Assembly: GCA_022410635.1 (NCBI GenBank)
Contig: JAJVDF010000237.1
Location: 1,586,737 to 1,650,736 of the forward strand
From: Tretioscincus oriximinensis
Lineage: Eukaryota > Chordata > Lepidosauria > Squamata > Gymnophthalmidae
Direction: 5' to 3'
DNA: 64,000 nt
Shown here: one piece after another, positions 55,020 through 64,000 of the stretch
Position numbering within the stretch: position 1 is the first letter of the stretch
Layout of the letters: the number at the start of each line of letters is the position of its first letter
Program-made: the position numbers and the translations under genes
Notes under the pieces: model-generated
What the model saw: the letters and a program-made list of their open reading frames with translations, nothing else
Database searches by the model: none
Told to the model about the DNA's origin: nothing

Positions 55020-55930
55020 GTTGACCAATCGGTGGGTCGGAGTGGCATTGCCCAGGGCCCCCCAGGGTTAGGCGGGAGCACAATTTGTGAAAATAAAATA
55101 AATTCCCTCATATGAACAAGGTGAATAGTACTCGTGGGCTGGAAGTACAGCAAAGTTTAGTGTTCCACAACAGAAATAAGCAAATCACCATCCAATGATG
55201 ACTATCAAACCAACAAGGTAAAACTTGATATAAAATTACAAAGCTGCAAACCATACAGTACTATTCACCTGTTCTTGATAGAAACATTCTGGACATTTTA
55301 CATGACATGGAGGTGTTTTTTTACTCTTTTAGACTGTATCTGTATATGGCTGCTTCCCCACTACAAGTTTTAAAGTATGATCCCCTTTACCTTCAGTCTT
55401 CCTGGCAGTTCCCTCTCTGCCCTCAACACATGCTGGCAATTCTCGTGACAGAAATCATTGCTGCCCTTGCCTGACTACAAGCCCCAGCATTCCCTGGGAG
55501 CCTGCATACAATTCCCAGGCAAACTCTACTAGGCAACAGCCAATGTGCGTTTTGCAATTTGCATACTGAAGCTTCGAGGCAGTCTTTCCTTAAGACTTTA
55601 CAAAACAGAGGCTGCTAAATTGGATAATATGAGGAGGCTATTTACTCTGTAGTAAAGACCCACAGAGTGCTGGACATGCATGGTTCCATGGGGTGGGCAG
55701 AAGGTAAAATCGCCTCCAAAGCACAAGAAATAGAATGTGGGAATGGGGCCTAAGTTGTATAGTGATTTAAAATTGAGATTATTTTTTTTGTGGTTCTGGT
55801 ATTGTACTGTTTTTCTTGCTTATATGGCCTAATCCAGCATGGATTCCCTTGTGTCTATATTTTCCAGTTGGAGTTACTTCAACTGGAGCAGCCCAGGCCC
55901 CACAAATGCAGAAACAGTCTAGGTGGCTTC
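55020..55930. other. TECPR1 intron, mostly unassigned
   Basis: No exon-like segment. 55430-55600 has GACTACAAGCCCCAGCATTC and CAACAGCCAATGTGCG, resembling the unclassified repeat of 14.5/60.5 kb, but weakly. Confidence 0.4.
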
Positions 55931-55947
55931 ACACATTGGAAAGAAAT

Positions 55948-56103
55948 CAATATTTCCCTGCACTGAGCCTTATTCTGGGCCAGTTGTAAGTAAGGGGCCT
56001 GTCATTCACATGCTAGGGTAAATTATGACAAACCTTAAGTGTGACCTGCCATAGGCCCTATTCCAAGATACAGGCCAGAATAAGGCTCAGTGTGGAAAAG
56101 GCC
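55948..56103. mobile_element. MITE with GAGCCTTATTCTGG ends
   Basis: CACTGAGCCTTATTCTGGGC on the left pairs with GGCCAGAATAAGGCTCAGTG on the right. Related ends at 35235-35370 and 45545-45680. Confidence 0.75.
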
Positions 56104-56289
56104 CAGGACAGTTCTTTCAAATACGAATTGTACTGATCCATCAACCATCCTTCCCTTTTCAGTTCTAGCTTCAAGTAAGTGTGTTTTTTCTGTGATTACA
56201 AGTTCACAGAAGCTAAGGTATAAATAGCAATTAGGCTGGATCTCTTGATCCTGCATCCAAGACGGAGCAACAGGCGGGATTCCCGGAGT

Positions 56290-56440
56290 GCAGTATTTTA
56301 TTTATTCATTTACATTTTTATACTGCCCTATACCCGAATTATAAAATCACAATTGACACGTTAAAAACAGCCACATCTACTAAATAGGGAAGAGACAGCA
56401 GTTTTCTCAGCCAAAGGCCAGTCCAAAGAGGAGCATCCCA
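56290..56440 (-). mobile_element. L2 LINE 3' fragment
   Basis: TTTATTTATTCATTTACATT, TACTGCCCTATACCCGAATT and CAGCCAAAGGCCAGTCC: inverted L2 tip and ORF end. Confidence 0.78.
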
Positions 56441-56489
56441 CTCCCTGGAGGGCAGCCCTGCAGCTGCCTATGAACTGGAATTTCCAGGT

Positions 56490-57240
56490 AAAACAGACCC
56501 ATGCAAGAAGCACTATGGATAAGATTATCAGATCAGAAAACAAGTCTAATACTGGGAGTATGTTACAGGCCTCCTAACCAAACTCTTGAAGGTGATACTC
56601 ATTTGGAACATGAGCTCATTGAAGCTTCCAAAAAAGGGAAGGGTATTCATAATGGGGGATTTCAACTATCCCCGCACAGATTGGGTAAACCAGGGGTCCT
56701 CAAACTACGGCCCACAGGCCACAGTGGCCCACCAAGGACATTTATCTGACCCACAAGATGATGTTGTCACTGCCGTCTGTCCTGATTAGCAGCCAACTAG
56801 TCCCGGGCACACAGTAACACACCCTTTGCCTTTTCAATGCGCACAATATGCATTTCATGACACTAGGTGGCCCAAAAACTAGGAATTTGTTCATAGATAT
56901 TTTTAAAACCATAGTCCGGCCCTCCAGCAGTCTGAGGAACAGTGAACTGGTCCCCTGTTTAAAAAGTTTGAAATCCCTGGGGTAAACCCTTGCTCAACTC
57001 ATGAAAAAAGAGATAAAATTCTTAGACATACTAACTGATTGCTTCCTAGAGCAGATGGTTGTAGAACCAACCAGGGGCAAGGGAATCCTGGATTTAGTCC
57101 TATGTAACAAACGGGATCTGATACAAGATGTCAATGTTTTCTGTAGGCAACAGTGACAATAACACAATAACCTTCAACTTGAACGTGGCTAGAAAGCCGT
57201 CAACCAAAACATAAAATATTCAAAAAGGAAATTTTCCCAA
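56490..57240 (+). pseudogene. CR1 LINE endonuclease relic split by a hAT
   Basis: Reads EALWIRLSDQKTSLILGVCY and RPPNQTLEGDTH, then KKGRVFIMGDFNYPRTDW up to 56690: the AP-endonuclease-like domain with its GDFN motif. It resumes after 56987 in broken frames (EPTRGKGILDLVL type). Confidence 0.87.
56691..56979. mobile_element. hAT non-autonomous element with perfect 8-bp target duplication
   Basis: GGGTAAAC at 56683-56690 and 56980-56987. Starts CAGGGGTCCTCAAACTACGG, ends AAAGTTTGAAATCCCTG. 289 bp, no transposase. A second, larger relative is at 61727-62732. Confidence 0.92.
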
Positions 57241-57374
57241 GATGAGGAAAATGGTAAAAAGAAAATTAAAGGGGAACGTGAGAAGAGTCCAGTCAAAAAG
57301 CATGGAAACTATTTACAGATATGATATTGGAGGCACTGTTACAATTCAGCAGAGCTCTCCTCTTACGTTCTTAC

Positions 57375-57680
57375 TAGTGGAATTAGCTCGTTGTGTTACA
57401 GTAATGCAACGTGCTCCAGCCCCTCCTCCCCCTTGCTGCCTTTCCATCTCATTTGCTGCTTCTTTGTTTCGTTCCTTCTTTCTATTCGTTCTTTATGTTC
57501 TCTTTGACTTCCATCTTTCATCCATTCCTTCCTTTGTCCTTCCTTCCATTTCCAGTACTGGTCCCAGTGCTGAATCCTGGGATATTCCATTTCTCACATC
57601 TTTCCATCCAGAAAACACTCCATTGATTACTTCCCTCTCTTCTCTATCTTTTAGCCAGTTTCTAACCCTGAACTCTGGTC
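57375..57680 (-). pseudogene. LINE reverse-transcriptase relic beside tandem array 2
   Basis: Minus frame reads RNWLKDREEREVINGVFSGW and KDVRNGISQDSALGPVL, the RT box usually written NG..S.W..V..GVPQGSVLGPVLF. Directly preceded (in coding sense) by the 38-bp array instead of the normal RT upstream part; then a pyrimidine-rich tract. Confidence 0.83.
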
Positions 57681-58060
57681 TCTGGAGGCTGCCAAAGTTC
57701 CGAGTCCTGTCATAGGGTCTCTGTGGGCTGCCAAAGTTCCGAGCCCTGTCATAGGGTCTCTGGGGGCTGCCAAAGTTCCGAGCCCTGTCATTGATCTCTG
57801 GGGGCTGCCAAAGTTCCAAGCCCTGTCATAGGGTCTCTGGNGGCTGCCANAGTTCCGAGCCCTGTCATAGGGTCTCTGGGGGCTGCTAAGGTTCCAAGCC
57901 CTGCCATAGGGTCTCTGGGGGCTGCCAAAGTTCCAAGCCCTGTCATTGATCTCTAGGGGCTGCCAAAGTTACGAGCCCTGTCATTGATCTCTGGGGGCTG
58001 CCAAAGTTCCAAGCCCTGTCATGGGTCTCTGGGGGCTGCCAAAGTTCCGAGCCCTGTCAT
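57681..58060. repeat. Tandem array 2, 38-bp unit, 10 copies
   Basis: Ten units of exactly 38 bases on average, core GGGGGCTGCCAAAGTTCC and GAGCCCTGTCATAGGGTC. Followed by CATACCTCAGAATGTTGAAC. It ends 142 bases before the second TECPR1 coding exon. Confidence 0.95.
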
Positions 58061-58201
58061 ACCTCAGAATGTTGAACTCTCCCGCATGCCTTTTATTACT
58101 TAAGATGATGTGCAATCATTGTATTGTCTGGGGCTCCGTAGCAAACAGGAATCTAAAACAGAACGTGATGTCCAATTGTTTTCTTATCCACCCTTGGGCA
58201 G

Positions 58202-58384
58202 CGCTGGAATCCCGTGATCGGCTTCTGTGAGAAACTATTACCCAGCGATCGCTGGCAGTGGAGTGACGTGAGCGGCCTGAAGCACCAGACGTTTGAAACC
58301 TTTGTGTTGCCTTCTCCTAGCTGGGAATGGGAGGCTGACTGGTACGTGGATGAAAGTTTTGGAGGGGATCCCACAGAGAAAGGG
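58202..58384 (+). CDS. TECPR1: TECPR1 second coding exon, start of dysferlin domain 1
   Basis: 61 codons, phase 0 at both ends; acceptor GGGCAG, donor GGG|GTAGGT. It encodes RWNPVIGFCEKLLPSDRWQW, SDVSGLKHQTFETF and SPSWEWEADWYVDESFGG, residues 78-138. LPSDRWxWSDVSG and the WEWEADWYVD motif define the inner dysferlin (DysF-N) fold, which is built on stacked Trp and Arg residues. Strong match to vertebrate TECPR1. Confidence 0.96.
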
Positions 58385-58607
58385 GTAGGTGAACCTTACC
58401 GAAAAGGGATCAATCTTCGCCGCGGGTGGGGAGTGTGGGGATGGTAACATAATTCCTACCCAAGATGTTATAGAGGAAATTTTGTAGGTTGAAAGAGACT
58501 AAGAGGTATGGCCATCGTGTATGGGCCCAGAAGCTGTAAAATCCAAATTTTCAATACCTTTGCATTCAAAGCTCAGTCATTCATGGTTTGATGTGCATTT
58601 GATGTGC

Positions 58608-58920
58608 AGGCACGGATAGCTCAGTTGCTAAGGAATCCGTCTCTCAGCTGGGAGATGGGGTTTCGAAGCCCTGTGTTGGAAGTGGGGAAGGGGTGAGCAC
58701 CTTCCACCAGCCTGTAGCTCTAGCCAACGCAGCTATTCGAAAGCACGAATTGCAAGAAATTGCAACTGACTGCAAGTAGATACATGGGAACCACCAGAGC
58801 TTGGTGGGGAAGATAGAATGTCAGCCTTCGGGCAAAATACCCTAGTAAGCCGCCTCGAGTCCCTTTGAAAGGTGAGAAAAGCGGGGTATAAGAACCAAGT
58901 TCTTCTTCTTCTTCTTCTTC
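58608..58920 (+). mobile_element. tRNA-derived SINE, (CTT)n tail family
   Basis: Best-looking full-length copy: GCACGGATAGCTCAGTTGCT head, GGTTTCGAAGCCCTGTG, complete body and pure (CTT)n tail. Confidence 0.92.
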
Positions 58921-59102
58921 TGGAGTAAAAAGGATGTGGGTTTCTGTATATGGATGAAGAGAACTTTAATTCCCACTGAAGCAAAGGACATCCAACTACA
59001 AAATACCCATTCATAGGGGTAGAATTCAAATACGTCATGTTAATCTAAACTAGAATTTCTAGCAAATGTGACTTTCAGCCTCTTGGAGAATAGCAAGGAA
59101 AA

Positions 59103-59338
59103 GTAGAAGAGTTGGTTTTTATACCATGTTTTTCTTGCCTCAAAGGGAATCAAAGCAGCTTACATAACCTTATCTTCTCAACAGACACCTTATAAAATAG
59201 GTGGGACTGAGAGAGCTCTGAAGAACTGTTTCTAGTCCAAGGTCACCCAGCTAACTTTTATAGGAGTGCAGACAGAACTGAGAGACTTCCAGATAAGAGT
59301 CTGACATTCTAACCACTATACCACAAATGGCTCTCAGT
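59103..59338 (-). mobile_element. Sauria-type SINE with Bov-B-like tail
   Basis: AGAAGAGTTGGTTTTTATAC tail end, AAAATAGGTGGGACTGAGAG body, CTAACCACTATACCACAAAT inverted head. Confidence 0.83.
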
Positions 59339-59361
59339 AGGACATGTGTTTTCATAAAAGA

Positions 59362-59672
59362 AGGAGGAGGAGAAGAAGAAGAAGAATGTGGCATTTTTAC
59401 CCCGCTCTCAGTGTACAGAGTAGCTTACAAGGTTAATTTTCACCTGAAGGCTTACATGTATTCTATCTTCTGCTAAATTAGGGTGATACTCAAGAATCTA
59501 CTTGGAGTATAGATTGAAAATCTACTTTTTTTCAAATAAGATGAGATCTTTGAGTTGGCTAAAGCTGAAGCCTGTAGAAGGTGCTCACCCCTCTCCACAG
59601 CCAACACAAGGCTTCAAGGACAGATCTATCACTTGAGAGACCGACTCTTGACACCTGAGCCATTGTGCCTCA
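59362..59672 (-). mobile_element. Diverged (CTT)n-type SINE
   Basis: (AAG)n start, CACCTGAAGGCTTACATGTA and CACAAGGCTTCAAGGACAGA; head GAGCCATTGTGCC. Confidence 0.7.
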
Positions 59673-60089
59673 TAAACAAGCTTATGTCTCCAGATGCCAT
59701 GGGTCGGTCCCGATAGTATCTGAAGAACTAAAGTTGCCTACAAAAGCTTGTACTGCCTATCTTTTCCTTGTTGGTTTCCTTGTTGGTTTCCGGAGTGCAT
59801 CAAGATACCTTTCTTAGAAATAAACATCCATCTAATTTTGTAATCAAAGGTACATAAGGTTTGCCACACGGTCTTCTGATGAGATCTTTGGAATCAACCC
59901 TGAGAGCCATTGTGTCCTAGGGAGTTGTTCTAGCATTTAGTTACAGACATGTCCAAAGAGATGATTTTCTGGCAAGTATATCATAAAGCAAGTAATAACC
60001 CCTCACCGGGCAGCCGTGCCAACATTATGTTCAGATTCTGACTACCTTTGCTTAAAATGTCCGGAAGCCAGTGTCTGCCTCGCTCAAAC

Positions 60090-60970
60090 CACATCTAGAA
60101 ATCAAAGTTCAATTCTGGGCACCCCAATTTAAAAAAGATATTGATAAACTAGAACAAGTTCAAAGAAGAGGTATGCCACGTGTCCTGTGATGAATTTAGG
60201 GATGTTTACAAAAGGGAGAACTTAAAGGAGACATGATGGCTACCTGCAAACGCCTGAAGGGCTGACACGGTTCTCATTGGCACGTGGAAGGACTAAAAGC
60301 AATGGGATGAAACTGCAAAGGAGGAGACACAGAGAGCTTTCCCTCAACATGGTTTGCCTCGCTGTTTCTTTTAAAATGTGTTGGGTGTCCACCCCTACCT
60401 ACCTTAAAGCTTCACAATATTCAGACACGTTGCTTAGCAACCTCCTTTGCAACCATAAAGAAGGCATTGCTCCGCGTGCCTTACTACAATCCCCAGTATT
60501 CTCTGCATGTCTTCCTACAGTTCCCAACCATTCTCTGCGAGCCAAGAGCCAATGAACCTTTACATGTTGCCCCGAAGTCTCACGAGATTTCCAAGTTCCC
60601 ATTGCTGAATGTCCCCACAATGCTTTCTTTCAGATTTTTCAAAATGCCCGCTGTTTCATTGCACAAACTGCACGGCTAGAAATTCCGTGACAACGGACCT
60701 TTTTAGCGAGTGGATTGCTGTTCGTGCGTGTGTTCACGGGGTCGATTGAAGGTGATGTTTCTTCCATCTCGCTAGAAATCGTGCATGGGGGTGTGGCCAC
60801 AGATTAAATATTGGTTACCAACCAGTGGAGGTGGTGACTTCTCCCTCAGTGGAAGTCTTCACCCAGAGGAAGGACAGCCACCTATCTGGGATGGTTTAGT
60901 AAATCCTGCATGAAGCAGGAGATTAATCCCATAACTTGAAGGTCTTTCATTTCTATTTTATTATTCTATG
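60090..60970 (+). mobile_element. CR1 LINE split by an unclassified repeat
   Basis: CR1 ORF2 end at 60090-60330 (CCCCAATTTAAAAAAGATAT, GATAAACTAGAACAAGTTCA) resumes at 60810 (TACCAACCAGTGGAGGTGG) and runs to the tip near 60970; 60430-60725 is the repeat shared with 14390-14650. Confidence 0.75.
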
Positions 60971-61726
60971 TTACCTGCCATGGGACTAATGGTGAAGGGC
61001 AGGATATACGGTAAATCATTTTAAATAAATGAATTCAGTGGTGATCCCTTGGCCACCTGCATACAGACACACATGCACCCAGCTCAACTTGGGTAGCCCA
61101 AAGATTACTACGGACATGGCAGGACGGACACATTTACACAGAGCAGCGCATGTTTTCAACCATTAGCAGCCAGTGTTCCTACATAAGCTTTTCATGAACA
61201 CTAAATGACACAGGGCCGCATCCACAAATCTGAAAAAAAGTGGTTTGGAAGTGGATTTCAGGTATTGTATGTGCAGAGTTTTCCCCCTGCCTCTGATGCA
61301 GCTTAAAGATTTCCAAAAGCATGCTTTATTCAGTCATTAATGTGAATTGAATCATAGAATCATAGACTGGGAAGGGGCCTCNAGGGTCATCAGGTCCAAC
61401 CCCCTGCTTAATTCAGGACTCACTAAACCACCCCAGACAGGTGACTGCCCAGCCTCTGTTTGAAGACCCCCAGTGAAGGAGAGAACTCACCACCTCCTGT
61501 GGCAACATGTTCCACTGGTTTATCACCCTCACTGTCAGAAAGTTTTTTCTAATCTGAATCTACTTCCTTTGCAGTTTCATCCTATTGTTTCTAGTTCTTC
61601 CATGTGCCAATGAGAACAATGTTGATCCCTCTGTTCTGTGACAGCCCTTCAGATAGTTGTAGACTGCTATCAGNTCTACTCTCAGTCTTCTCTTTTGCAG
61701 ACTAAACACCCCTAGATCCTTTAACC

Positions 61727-62732
61727 CAGGGATTCTCAGACTACGGCCCGTGGGCCATATGCTGCCCGCCGAGAACATTTATCCGGCCAGCAAGATGTTG
61801 TTGCCGCCGCCGTCCATTCTGCTTAGCACCCGACTAGTCACGAGCTCACCCTTGCCTTTCCATAGCGCATGCTCACAATGCGCACTTCATGACACTAGGC
61901 GGCCCCAAAACAGCTCCCTTCCATCATGTTCCTTCAGAGGCATCACTGCGCATGTCTATTGAAAGCCATCCCCATACTCTCATAGTATTCTGAAAAGGCG
62001 AAACTTTTGAGGAAGACCAGCCAGTGCGCATGCCTTGCGGGGGATTTTTGCCACATTTGACATGGCGGACAATTGAGTACCATAATCTTCATGATAAGCT
62101 CCACCGTCANGGTTTATGGACACCAAGGGTATAAATGGATACTTGGATGGATGTCTGGATGTTGCTTCCGGGATGGAGCATCAGGCAGGACTCCTGAGAT
62201 ACCATTTGCAGGGAGTCATGAACAGGAGCATATTTTGCTTTCCTCTGTTCGGACTTCCCAGGTGCGTCTGGTGGGCCNTTGTGTGAGACAGAAGGCTGGA
62301 CTTGATGGGCTCTGGCCCGATCCAGTATGGCTCTTCTTATGTCCTTATGTTCTAAGCATACTGTCGCAAAATGTCATCTTCTTGGCTAGCATAATGAAAA
62401 CCAGGGCAGCCTGCTGCTGTCTGAAAACCAANGTAGGAATAAGTTTTTTTTTTAAGTTAGGAGAGCCTTTTTTAAAAAGTTAGTTAGTTGGTTAGGGATA
62501 GTTTCTAGGGGGGNTTGCATCACTGTGATAATGCAAATAGTCAACGCTTAGCGTTAATGCAAATTGTCAGTGCCCAGTGTTATCACATGAGGCCTCCAAA
62601 CTAATAATCTGCCTAGGGCTCTGCAGACAGCCAAGGAGTAGAATACGTAATTTAATTGACAGTTAGTCTGGCCCTCCAATGGTCTGAGGAACAGTGAACT
62701 GGCCCCCTGTTTAAAACGTTTAAGGATCCCTG
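61727..62732. mobile_element. hAT non-autonomous element, larger relative of 56691
   Basis: Ends CAGGGATTCTCAGACTACGG and TAAGGATCCCTG; shared interior GACACTAGGCGGCCCCAAAA and CTGAGGAACAGTGAACTGG. A plus CR1 fragment (62108-62360; MDTKGINGY-type end to GTCCTTATGTTCT) sits inside. Confidence 0.8.
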
Positions 62733-63238
62733 CCAGTTTGGTGTAGTGGATAGCATGTTGGACTTGCATCTGCGAGTCTCCCGGTTTGATTCCCCACTCC
62801 TCCATGAAAGCCAGCTGGGTGACCTTGGGNCATTCGCAGTTCTTTAGAACTCTCTCAGTCCCACCTACTTCACAGGGTGTCTGTTGTGGAGATAGCAACA
62901 AAAAGCTATGTGTGCCGCCCTGAGACTTTCAGGTAAAGGGCTGGATAGCTCAGTTGCTTAGGAATTCGTCTTTCGCCTGGGAGATTGGGTTTCGAAGCCC
63001 TGTGTTGGAAGTGGGGAGGGGTGAGCACCTTCCCCTAGCCAACCCAGCTATTCAAAAGCATGAATTGCAAGAAATTGCAACTGACTGCAAGTAAATACAT
63101 GGGAACCACCATAGCCTGGTGGGGAAGATAGAATGTGAGCCTTCGGGCAAAATATATCCTTGTAAGCCGCTTTGAGTCCCTTTGAAAGGTGAGAAAACCG
63201 GAGTATAAGAACCAAGTTCTTCTTCTTCTTCTTCTTCT
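62733..63238 (+). mobile_element. Sauria-type SINE fused to a (CTT)n SINE
   Basis: 62733-62940 is a Sauria-type head and body (CCAGTTTGGTGTAGTGGATA) ending in a short L2-type tip TTTCAGGTAAAGGG; it passes directly into a full (CTT)n-family SINE at 62941-63238. Confidence 0.85.
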
Positions 63239-63501
63239 ATAAGTACAAATAAATGACTAATAAACTTGACCGTTCCTCATAGGACATGGTTTCCAGATCA
63301 CACACCATCCTAGTAACTCTCCTTTGAACCTTTGGAGACATTGTCTTTTCTTGAGGAGATCGGAGGAATCAAACTTCGGCCAGCCCTGAGGATGACCTTA
63401 AAATTAGCATCTCAAGATTTGGCAGCTGCTAAGTTTGCCTAGACTTTGTCCTTAATCTTGATATGGGGAAATTACGTTTCCTTTTATTTCTATTAATTTA
63501 G

Positions 63502-63624
63502 GGGTGGACATACGCCATAGATTTCCCAGCCACCTACACTAAGGACAAGAAATGGAATTCGTGTGTTCGGCGTAGACGATGGATTCGATATAGAAGATAC
63601 AAATCACGGGATACATGGGCGAAG
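63502..63624 (+). CDS. TECPR1: TECPR1 third coding exon, end of dysferlin domain 1
   Basis: 41 codons, phase 0 at both ends; acceptor ATTTAG, donor AAG|GTACTG. It reads GWTYAIDFPATYTKDKKWN then SCVRRRRWIRYRRYKSRDTW, residues 139-179, the classic VRRRRWIRxR DysF-C signature. Trp156 (TGG 63553-63555) in KKWNSCV aligns, after correcting for the two extra N-terminal residues, with human Trp154, reported as needed for sphingomyelin binding (from memory). The gene continues beyond the window. Confidence 0.96.
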
Positions 63625-64000
63625 GTACTGGCTGTTTCCCCTGTTTTTTTTAGTTTTCTAGTTCTGTATAATTGTATTTCCAAAATAAGTTTTAGAATGC
63701 CAGCAAGGTACCATTTAGCAGGGCCTTTCAGGTGGTGGCTCCCTCAAATGGGAAATATGTGACACATGATCCTAGATTTATTATTCAGTTGATATTAAGA
63801 GCAGAGTAGAATAATGCAGAAATCTGACCTGCCATGAATAGAGTAGTAACTCTGATATTTGAGGAGCCACCACTTGAAAAGGTCCTGCTGTACAGGGATC
63901 CCACAGGATATTGTTTCTGATTTTGTTTCTGAAGTGTCTNGATTTTCCACCGTGAACGTTTACCAAAGATCGTAGGGATGTGAATTATTAATAGAGATTG
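63625..64000. other. TECPR1 intron, nothing recognised
   Basis: Unique-looking intronic sequence to the window end. A short inverted pair, GGTACCATTTAGCAGG and CCTGCTGTACAGGG-type, with GTGGTGGCTCC and GAGCCACCACTTG, suggests an old foldback at 63705-63900. Confidence 0.45.

Larger units (their letters stand above)
61340..63330 (-). mobile_element. CR1 LINE interrupted by a 1.5-kb stack of insertions
   Basis: Minus CR1 from GAATCATAGAATCATAGACT (tip) to CTAGATCCTTTAACC (61726), resuming at CGTTCCTCATAGGACATGG (63275) to about 63330. Frame before the break: GLKDLGVFSLQKRRLRV. Confidence 0.85.

Noticed and set aside
51660..58060. Tandem arrays considered as CRISPR
   Set aside because: Units are contiguous with no spacers, in a vertebrate genome with LINE flanks.
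58608..58690. Possible functional tRNA gene from A- and B-box-like sequence
   Set aside because: Part of a SINE head present in many copies; B box carries an extra base and no cloverleaf closes.
1..64000. A new multi-gene defence or metabolic system
   Set aside because: All coding exons that stand up belong to three known vertebrate genes; the remaining protein-like frames are transposon relics.

Overview
This is vertebrate nuclear DNA, most likely from a squamate reptile (lizard, gecko or snake; I cannot name the species). Three multi-exon genes with GT-AG introns sit in a dense field of transposable elements. The elements are the usual squamate set: CR1 and L2 LINEs, a Bov-B (RTE) reverse-transcriptase relic, Sauria-type tRNA SINEs, a second tRNA-derived SINE with a (CTT)n tail, Penelope-like elements, hAT and Tc1/mariner foldbacks and solo LTRs. 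There is one assembly gap (45090-45540) and many single Ns.

Layout. (1) 1-24.3 kb, + strand: the last nine coding exons found for BAIAP2L1 (IRTKS). They give 396 residues plus stop, from inside the I-BAR (IMD) domain through SH3 to the C-terminal WH2-like motif; the N-terminal ~115 residues lie upstream of the window. (2) 27.1-44.4 kb, - strand: all of BRI3 in three coding exons (141 codons plus stop), with a 3' UTR and AATAAA signal. It is tail-to-tail with BAIAP2L1 and starts in a CpG-rich block at 44.2-44.9 kb. (3) ~47.8-64 kb, + strand: the 5' part of TECPR1, a probable non-coding first exon near 48 kb and the first three coding exons (179 codons), covering the N-terminal propeller repeat and the first dysferlin domain. 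From memory, mammals keep the same order and orientation (TECPR1-BRI3-BAIAP2L1 on human 7q21-q22).

Functions. BAIAP2L1 bends plasma membrane and bundles actin; BRI3 is a small lysosome/endomembrane protein; TECPR1 senses exposed sphingomyelin on damaged lysosomes and helps lipidate LC3. BRI3 and TECPR1 are neighbours and functionally close, and the BRI3 promoter carries E-boxes including a TCACGTGA palindrome. A shared lysosomal (TFEB-type) programme is possible but is inference.

The rest is intron and intergenic DNA, largely repeats. The most informative structures are nested insertions whose target-site duplications can be read directly: a solo LTR inside a Penelope element inside a palindrome (23.1-24.2 kb); one hAT foldback inside another of the same family inside a CR1 (16.8-17.8 kb); a Penelope foldback inside an L2 (42.5 kb); and a hAT inside a CR1 endonuclease (56.7 kb). 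Two copies of a LINE reverse-transcriptase relic carry a 38-bp tandem array (51.6 and 57.7 kb). I see no new protein system; the novelty is in repeat architecture.
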